Shown here: one piece after another, positions 59,005 through 64,000 of the stretch
How positions within the stretch are numbered: the first letter of the stretch is position 1
Layout: every line of letters starts with the position of its first letter
DNA from: an uncultured Pelagibacteraceae bacterium
GTDB lineage: Bacteria > Pseudomonadota > Alphaproteobacteria > Pelagibacterales > Pelagibacteraceae
Direction of reading: 5' to 3'
DNA: 64,000 bases
NCBI GenBank assembly: GCA_902571015.1
Contig: CACGAC010000004.1
Span: 17,013-81,012 of the forward strand
Notes under the pieces: model-generated
Told to the model about the DNA's origin: nothing
Databases searched by the model: none
The model's input: only the letters and a program-made list of their open reading frames with translations
Program-made: the position numbers and the translations under genes

Positions 59005-60690
59005 ATGAGCGACATAAAATCAGATATTCAAATTGCTCGTGAAGCAAAAATGCTTCCAATAAAGGAAATCTTAGCGAAAGTAAATGTTCCAGACGAAAGT
59101 TCAGCTTTTAGCCCGATGGGCAGACATATTGCAAAAATAAACTTGGAATACTTAGATACATTAAAAGATAAGCCAGACGGTAAATTAATTTTAGTTACGG
59201 CAATAACTCCAACTCCTGCTGGAGAAGGTAAAACAACCACTTCTGTTGGGTTAAACGATGGACTAAATAAAATTGGAAAAAAATCTATTGTATGCTTAAG
59301 GGAACCAAGTCTAGGTCCATCCTTTGGTATGAAAGGTGGTGCTGCAGGAGGAGGGTATGCTCAAGTAGTTCCAATGGAACAAATTAATCTTCACTTTACT
59401 GGAGATTTTCACGCAATAACATCAGCACATAATCTTTTATCTGCTTTAATTGATAATCATATCTACTGGGGAAATAAATTAAACATAGATGTCAGAAGAA
59501 TTGTTTGGAAAAGGGTTATGGATATGAACGACAGAGCTTTAAGATCAATTAATATTAATCTTGGCGGTGTTGCTAATGGTTTTCCAAGAGAAGATGGTTT
59601 TGATATCACAGTTGCTTCTGAGATAATGGCTATCTTTTGTCTTGCTAATAATCTTGAAGATTTAGAAAAAAGGATTGGAAATATTACAGTAGCATACACT
59701 CGAGAAAAAAAACCAATTTACGCTAAAGATTTAAATGCTCATGGACCAATGACTGTTTTACTTAAAGAGGCAATCAGACCTAATATTACACAAACACTGG
59801 AAAATAATCCTGCGATAATTCATGGTGGACCATTTGCAAACATTGCGCATGGATGTAATTCTGTAATTGCAACTAAAGCTGGATTAAAACTTGCTGATTA
59901 TGTTGTAACTGAAGCAGGTTTTGGTGCAGATTTAGGAGCTGAAAAATTTTTAGATATCAAGTGTAGGAAATCAAATTTAAAACCAAGTTGCGTTGTTATT
60001 GTTGCAACTGTTAGAGCCTTGAAGATGCATGGTGGTGTTGCAAAAGACGATTTAAAGAATGAGAATGTAGATGCATTAAAAAAAGGATTAATAAATCTTG
60101 AAAGACATATTGAAAATGTAAAAAAGTTTGGTTTACCTGTAGCAGTAGCCGTAAATCATTTTATAAAAGACACTGATAAAGAGGTAAATTCTTTAGTAGA
60201 ATTTTGTAAAAAGCTAGGTGTTAAAGCTAGTATTTGTAAGCATTGGGCTCATGGTGGTGAAGGAACAAAGGATTTAGCTAAACATGTAACAGATTTATGT
60301 GAAAAGAACGAAGATAAATTTAAATTTTTATATGAAAGTAAAACTCCTCTTTTCAAAAAAATAGAAACCATAGCAAGAGAGATTTATAGAGCTGATGAAG
60401 TTATTGCAGATACTAAAATCAGAGATCAACTAAAAAACTTTGAAGAAGCTGGTTATAGTGAATTACCTATATGTGTTGCAAAAACCCAATATAGTTTCTC
60501 AACAGATCCAAATCTAAAAGGTGCTCCGACTGGTCATTCGCTACCAATTAGAGAGATTAGGTTATCTTCTGGCGCAGAGTTCATTGTTGTTGTTTGTGGA
60601 GCAATTATGACAATGCCTGGACTTCCTAGAGTGCCAGCAGCTGACTCTATTAAGCTAAATAAAAAAGGTGATATAGAAGGTCTATTTTAA
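59005..60690 (+). CDS. fhs: Formate-tetrahydrofolate ligase
   Basis: [41 protein letters not shown]. Confidence 0.98.
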   Translation: MSDIKSDIQIAREAKMLPIKEILAKVNVPDESSAFSPMGRHIAKINLEYLDTLKDKPDGKLILVTAITPTPAGEGKTTTSVGLNDGLNKIGKKSIVCLREPSLGPSFGMKGGAAGGGYAQVVPMEQINLHFTGDFHAITSAHNLLSALIDNHIYWGNKLNIDVRRIVWKRVMDMNDRALRSININLGGVANGFPREDGFDITVASEIMAIFCLANNLEDLEKRIGNITVAYTREKKPIYAKDLNAHGPMTVLLKEAIRPNITQTLENNPAIIHGGPFANIAHGCNSVIATKAGLKLADYVVTEAGFGADLGAEKFLDIKCRKSNLKPSCVVIVATVRALKMHGGVAKDDLKNENVDALKKGLINLERHIENVKKFGLPVAVAVNHFIKDTDKEVNSLVEFCKKLGVKASICKHWAHGGEGTKDLAKHVTDLCEKNEDKFKFLYESKTPLFKKIETIAREIYRADEVIADTKIRDQLKNFEEAGYSELPICVAKTQYSFSTDPNLKGAPTGHSLPIREIRLSSGAEFIVVVCGAIMTMPGLPRVPAADSIKLNKKGDIEGLF

Positions 60691-61649
60691 ACTTTTATCT
60701 TAAGTTTTTTATTTTCTTTAATTGTCTTAAGTAAATTAATCATTAGTGGAATTTTGTTCTTATCAATTTTTTTTAAAATAAATGGTGTGATCTCTCTTGC
60801 GAGTTCTTCACCTTCAACAGTTTCTTTAGGCATAAATCTTTTTTTTGCAGTTTTAAATGTAAATCCTTTACCTAAATAACTACCCATTTTACTATTTCTT
60901 CCACCAGCAGCACTAACGTAAAGGTCACCCACTCCAGCGAGCCCAAGGATTGTTTCATCTTTACCTTTAAAATATCTATTTAAATATCTCATTTCAAGAA
61001 CTGCTTTTTGAAATAAATTAGATGAAGAGTTAAGACTTTGACCAGCTCCAATGATCATTGAATATATATTTTTAATTGCTGAACAGACCTCAACTCCTAC
61101 TACATCCCGGGAGTATTCTGTTAAATAATATTTAGTAGAAATTTTTCTCCCTATAGATTTTGCAATGTTAATATTTTTATTTGCTATAATCACACTAGTT
61201 TGATTTTTTCTGGCTAATTCTTTTGCCAAACAAGGTCCTTTAAGTACTGAAATATTTTTTAGATTGTAGTTTTTCTGAAGCAGTTCTGAAATTGTTAATA
61301 TCTTATTCTTTTTTTTTTCAAATTTTAACCCTTTAGTAAGAACCAAAATTGGTGATTTAACTCTTAAATCTTTTATTTCTTTGCCAATAAAATCAATACC
61401 TGGAAGACTTAAGGCTATTACTATTAGATCAAAATTTTCCTTTAATAAATTTTTAGAAAATTTTCTAAATTTTAATTGTTTTGGTAATTTTATCTTAAGA
61501 GCAGAATGAAATTTTTTTTTTGAAGATAAATCTTTAATAAATCTTTTGCTATAGGGCTCAGTAATTGTAACATTATTTTTATTTTCTAAACTTGGGATTG
61601 TAAATGCAGAGCCCATTGCACCTCCACCAATAACTAAGATATTTTTCAT
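60687..61649 (-). CDS. gpsA: NAD(P)H-dependent glycerol-3-phosphate dehydrogenase
   Basis: [52 protein letters not shown]. Confidence 0.95.
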   Translation of the reverse strand: MKNILVIGGGAMGSAFTIPSLENKNNVTITEPYSKRFIKDLSSKKKFHSALKIKLPKQLKFRKFSKNLLKENFDLIVIALSLPGIDFIGKEIKDLRVKSPILVLTKGLKFEKKKNKILTISELLQKNYNLKNISVLKGPCLAKELARKNQTSVIIANKNINIAKSIGRKISTKYYLTEYSRDVVGVEVCSAIKNIYSMIIGAGQSLNSSSNLFQKAVLEMRYLNRYFKGKDETILGLAGVGDLYVSAAGGRNSKMGSYLGKGFTFKTAKKRFMPKETVEGEELAREITPFILKKIDKNKIPLMINLLKTIKENKKLKIKV

Positions 61650-61726
61650 AACAAATAATTATTTTATTGTAATTGTCATCATTTTGTTAGTAAAATACAG
61701 AATTAATTATTTAATTTAGTAGATTA

Positions 61727-63058
61727 ATGAAAAAAGTAGCAATTATTGGTGCAGGACCTTGTGGACTATCAATGTTAAGGTCTTTTGAACTAGCGGAAAA
61801 AAATGGTGAAAAAATCCCTGAAGTTGTTTGTTTTGAAAAGCAAGAAGATTGGGGTGGCTTATGGAATTATAGTTGGCGAACAGGATCTGATCAATACGGG
61901 GACCCTGTACCTAACAGTATGTATAGATATCTTTGGTCAAATGGACCAAAAGAATGTTTAGAATTTGCTGATTATTCTTTTGATGAACATTTTGGAAAGC
62001 CAATACCATCCTTTCCACCTAGAGAAGTTTTATATAACTATATTGTTGGAAGAGTAAGTAAAGGAAATTTAAAAAAAAAGATTAAGTTTAATACGAGAGT
62101 TATAAATACTATTTTTAAAAACGACAAATTTGAACTTAGTTATCAAGATAAAGTTAACAATAAAGTATTAAAAGATAATTTTGATTTTGTTGTTGTTTCA
62201 ACTGGTCATTTTTCTGTTCCATTTATTCCAGAATACAAAGGAATGGATACTTTTCCTGGAAGAATAATGCATTCTCATGATTTTAGAGATGCAGAAGAGT
62301 TTAGAAATAAAAATGTAATAGTACTAGGTAGTAGTTATTCAGCAGAAGATATCGCACTTCAGTGTAATAAATATGGAGCTAAAAGTGTTACCATTGGTTA
62401 TAGACATAACCCAATGGGATTCAAATGGCCTAATGGAATGAAAGAGGTTCATTATCTTGACAAATTAGTAGGAAAAAAAGCAATCTTTAAAGATGGCACT
62501 GAACAAGAGGCTGATGTTATAATTCTTTGCACTGGTTATCTTCATCATTTTCCATTTCTAGAGGAAAATTTACAATTAAAAACTAGAAACAGACTTTATC
62601 CACCAAAATTATATAAAGGGGTGGTTTGGCAAGATAATCACAAACTTTTATATCTTGGCATGCAAGATCAATTCCATACATTTAATATGTTTGATTGCCA
62701 AGCTTGGTACGCAAGAGATGTGATTATGAATAAAATCAAAATACCATGTAATGATGATGTTGAAAAAGATATTAATAAATGGGTTGCAATGGAAGAAAAA
62801 CTAGAAAACCCAGATCAAATGATTGATTTTCAAACTGAGTATACAAAAGAGCTTCATGAAATGTCTGATTATCCAAAAATTGATTTTGAGTTAATAAGAA
62901 AACACTTTAAAGAATGGGAACATCATAAAGTAGAAGATATTTCAACATATAGAAATAAATCTTTTTCATCTCCTGTAACTGGCTCAATTGCTCCTATTCA
63001 TCATACGCCATGGGCAACTGCTATGGACGACTCTTCAAAAACTTTTTTAGACAAATAA
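61727..63058 (+). CDS. tmm: Trimethylamine monooxygenase (bacterial FMO)
   Basis: VAIIGAGPCGLSMLRSF, EKQEDWGGLWNYSWRTG, FSVPFIPEYKGMDTFPGRIMHSHDFRDAEEF, VIVLGSSYSAEDIA. Confidence 0.9.
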   Translation: MKKVAIIGAGPCGLSMLRSFELAEKNGEKIPEVVCFEKQEDWGGLWNYSWRTGSDQYGDPVPNSMYRYLWSNGPKECLEFADYSFDEHFGKPIPSFPPREVLYNYIVGRVSKGNLKKKIKFNTRVINTIFKNDKFELSYQDKVNNKVLKDNFDFVVVSTGHFSVPFIPEYKGMDTFPGRIMHSHDFRDAEEFRNKNVIVLGSSYSAEDIALQCNKYGAKSVTIGYRHNPMGFKWPNGMKEVHYLDKLVGKKAIFKDGTEQEADVIILCTGYLHHFPFLEENLQLKTRNRLYPPKLYKGVVWQDNHKLLYLGMQDQFHTFNMFDCQAWYARDVIMNKIKIPCNDDVEKDINKWVAMEEKLENPDQMIDFQTEYTKELHEMSDYPKIDFELIRKHFKEWEHHKVEDISTYRNKSFSSPVTGSIAPIHHTPWATAMDDSSKTFLDK

Positions 63059-63065
63059 TATAAGA

Positions 63066-64000
63066 TTAATCAATACCTAAATGTTTTTTTCTTTTTTGGA
63101 CATAGGCTCTAATCAAATTATCAAATATTAAAGCTATGAAAGCTACACAGATACCAAGTGTTAATCCAATTCCAGCACCTTTTTTATCTGATAATGCTTT
63201 TAATATATATTGACCTAAATCTTCTGTTCCAATAAATGCCCCGATAATTACCATGAATAAAGCAAAAACAATTGTTTGATTTATACCAAGCATCATATGT
63301 GGGAACGCCAAAGGAAATTCAATTTTAGTCAATCTTTGAAATTTATTTACACCCGACATCGTTGCAGCATCATGTAGACCAGCTGGAACACTTCTTAAAC
63401 CTTCGATTGTATATCTTGTAGCAGGTATCGTTGCATAAACTATAACTGCGATAAGTACTGAAGTATCTGTTATACCAAATAACATCATTACTGGAATTAA
63501 ATATACAAAAGATGGGAATGTTTGAAAAATATCACAAACGCCCAGCATAAAGTTTGCTGAATGTTTGTTTTGGAAACACAAAGTTCCTACTGTAAATCCA
63601 ATGATACAAGAAACAACAACTCCAAAAGTTGCCATATATGCTGTAACTAAAGCTCTATCCCACCAAGGGCTGAATGCAATAAAAAGTGTCAAAGCACAAA
63701 CTACCAATGCTGAACGTAAGCCACCAATTAAATATCCTGCACCAACAACTAAAACTATCGTAGCGATTGCAGGCATTCTTAAATACAATGCTCTCATTGG
63801 CTGAAGTACATCTTGTATCAACCACGTATTGAACGCTTTAATATAAACAAAGAAAGTCTCAAAAATCCAGTCTACTCCTTTGTTCCAAAAATCAGCAGTT
63901 GATATTCCTTTGTTATGTGGAATTTCAAATAAATAATTGAAAGTATCTTTGAATAAAAAAGTTCCAATGTAAGCTAATGTTATTCCAACAACAAATATAA
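63066..64000 (-). CDS. tmoW: Betaine/proline/TMAO ABC transporter permease, truncated at window edge
   Basis: DVCDIFQTFPSFVYLIPVMMLFG, ATIPATRYTIEGLRSVPAGLHDAATMSG (ProW-like); frame stays open upstream of 63821 (...STADFWNKGVDWIFETFFVYIKAFNTWLIQDVLQPM...) to the edge; next to tmm. Confidence 0.82.
   Translation of the reverse strand, partial: IFVVGITLAYIGTFLFKDTFNYLFEIPHNKGISTADFWNKGVDWIFETFFVYIKAFNTWLIQDVLQPMRALYLRMPAIATIVLVVGAGYLIGGLRSALVVCALTLFIAFSPWWDRALVTAYMATFGVVVSCIIGFTVGTLCFQNKHSANFMLGVCDIFQTFPSFVYLIPVMMLFGITDTSVLIAVIVYATIPATRYTIEGLRSVPAGLHDAATMSGVNKFQRLTKIEFPLAFPHMMLGINQTIVFALFMVIIGAFIGTEDLGQYILKALSDKKGAGIGLTLGICVAFIALIFDNLIRAYVQKRKKHLGID

Noticed and set aside
63821-63821. ORF-track start of the ABC permease
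   Set aside because: It is an internal TTG codon; the frame remains open to the window end, so the gene is truncated rather than starting here
1-64000. tRNA, rRNA, CRISPR arrays, transposons, prophage
   Set aside because: Looked for TTCGA T-loop contexts, spaced direct repeats and transposase/integrase motifs by eye; none convincing

Overview
AT-rich, gene-dense, mostly intergenic-poor window that reads as a streamlined alphaproteobacterial genome of SAR11 / Candidatus Pelagibacter type (inferred from gene content and protein recognition; no search was run). It is mainly core metabolism, strongly enriched for methylated-compound / C1-tetrahydrofolate metabolism: ETF + ETF-QO, a dimethylglycine/sarcosine dehydrogenase with C-terminal GcvT domain, a DmdA-like GcvT protein paired with a MetF-like protein, soxBDAG sarcosine oxidase, formate-THF ligase, trimethylamine monooxygenase and the edge of a betaine/TMAO ABC permease. 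Other modules: isocitrate lyase with a divergent PccR/RamB-like regulator, Fe(III) ABC transporter with a Fur-box-like operator, ammonium transporter, purEK, HU, RseP, MnmA, branched-chain amino acid exporter AzlCD. No tRNA, rRNA, CRISPR, prophage or transposon was recognised. Non-coding highlights: a TPP riboswitch in front of an SSS symporter (ThiV-like), a structured ~250-nt intergenic region (about 20,385-20,650) with a perfect 15-bp inverted repeat, a strong-SD 8-codon mini-ORF and several hairpins, tandem TTTGTAAA boxes upstream of aceA, an attenuator-like hairpin inside the iron transporter operon, and several unannotated small ORFs (27-59 aa).
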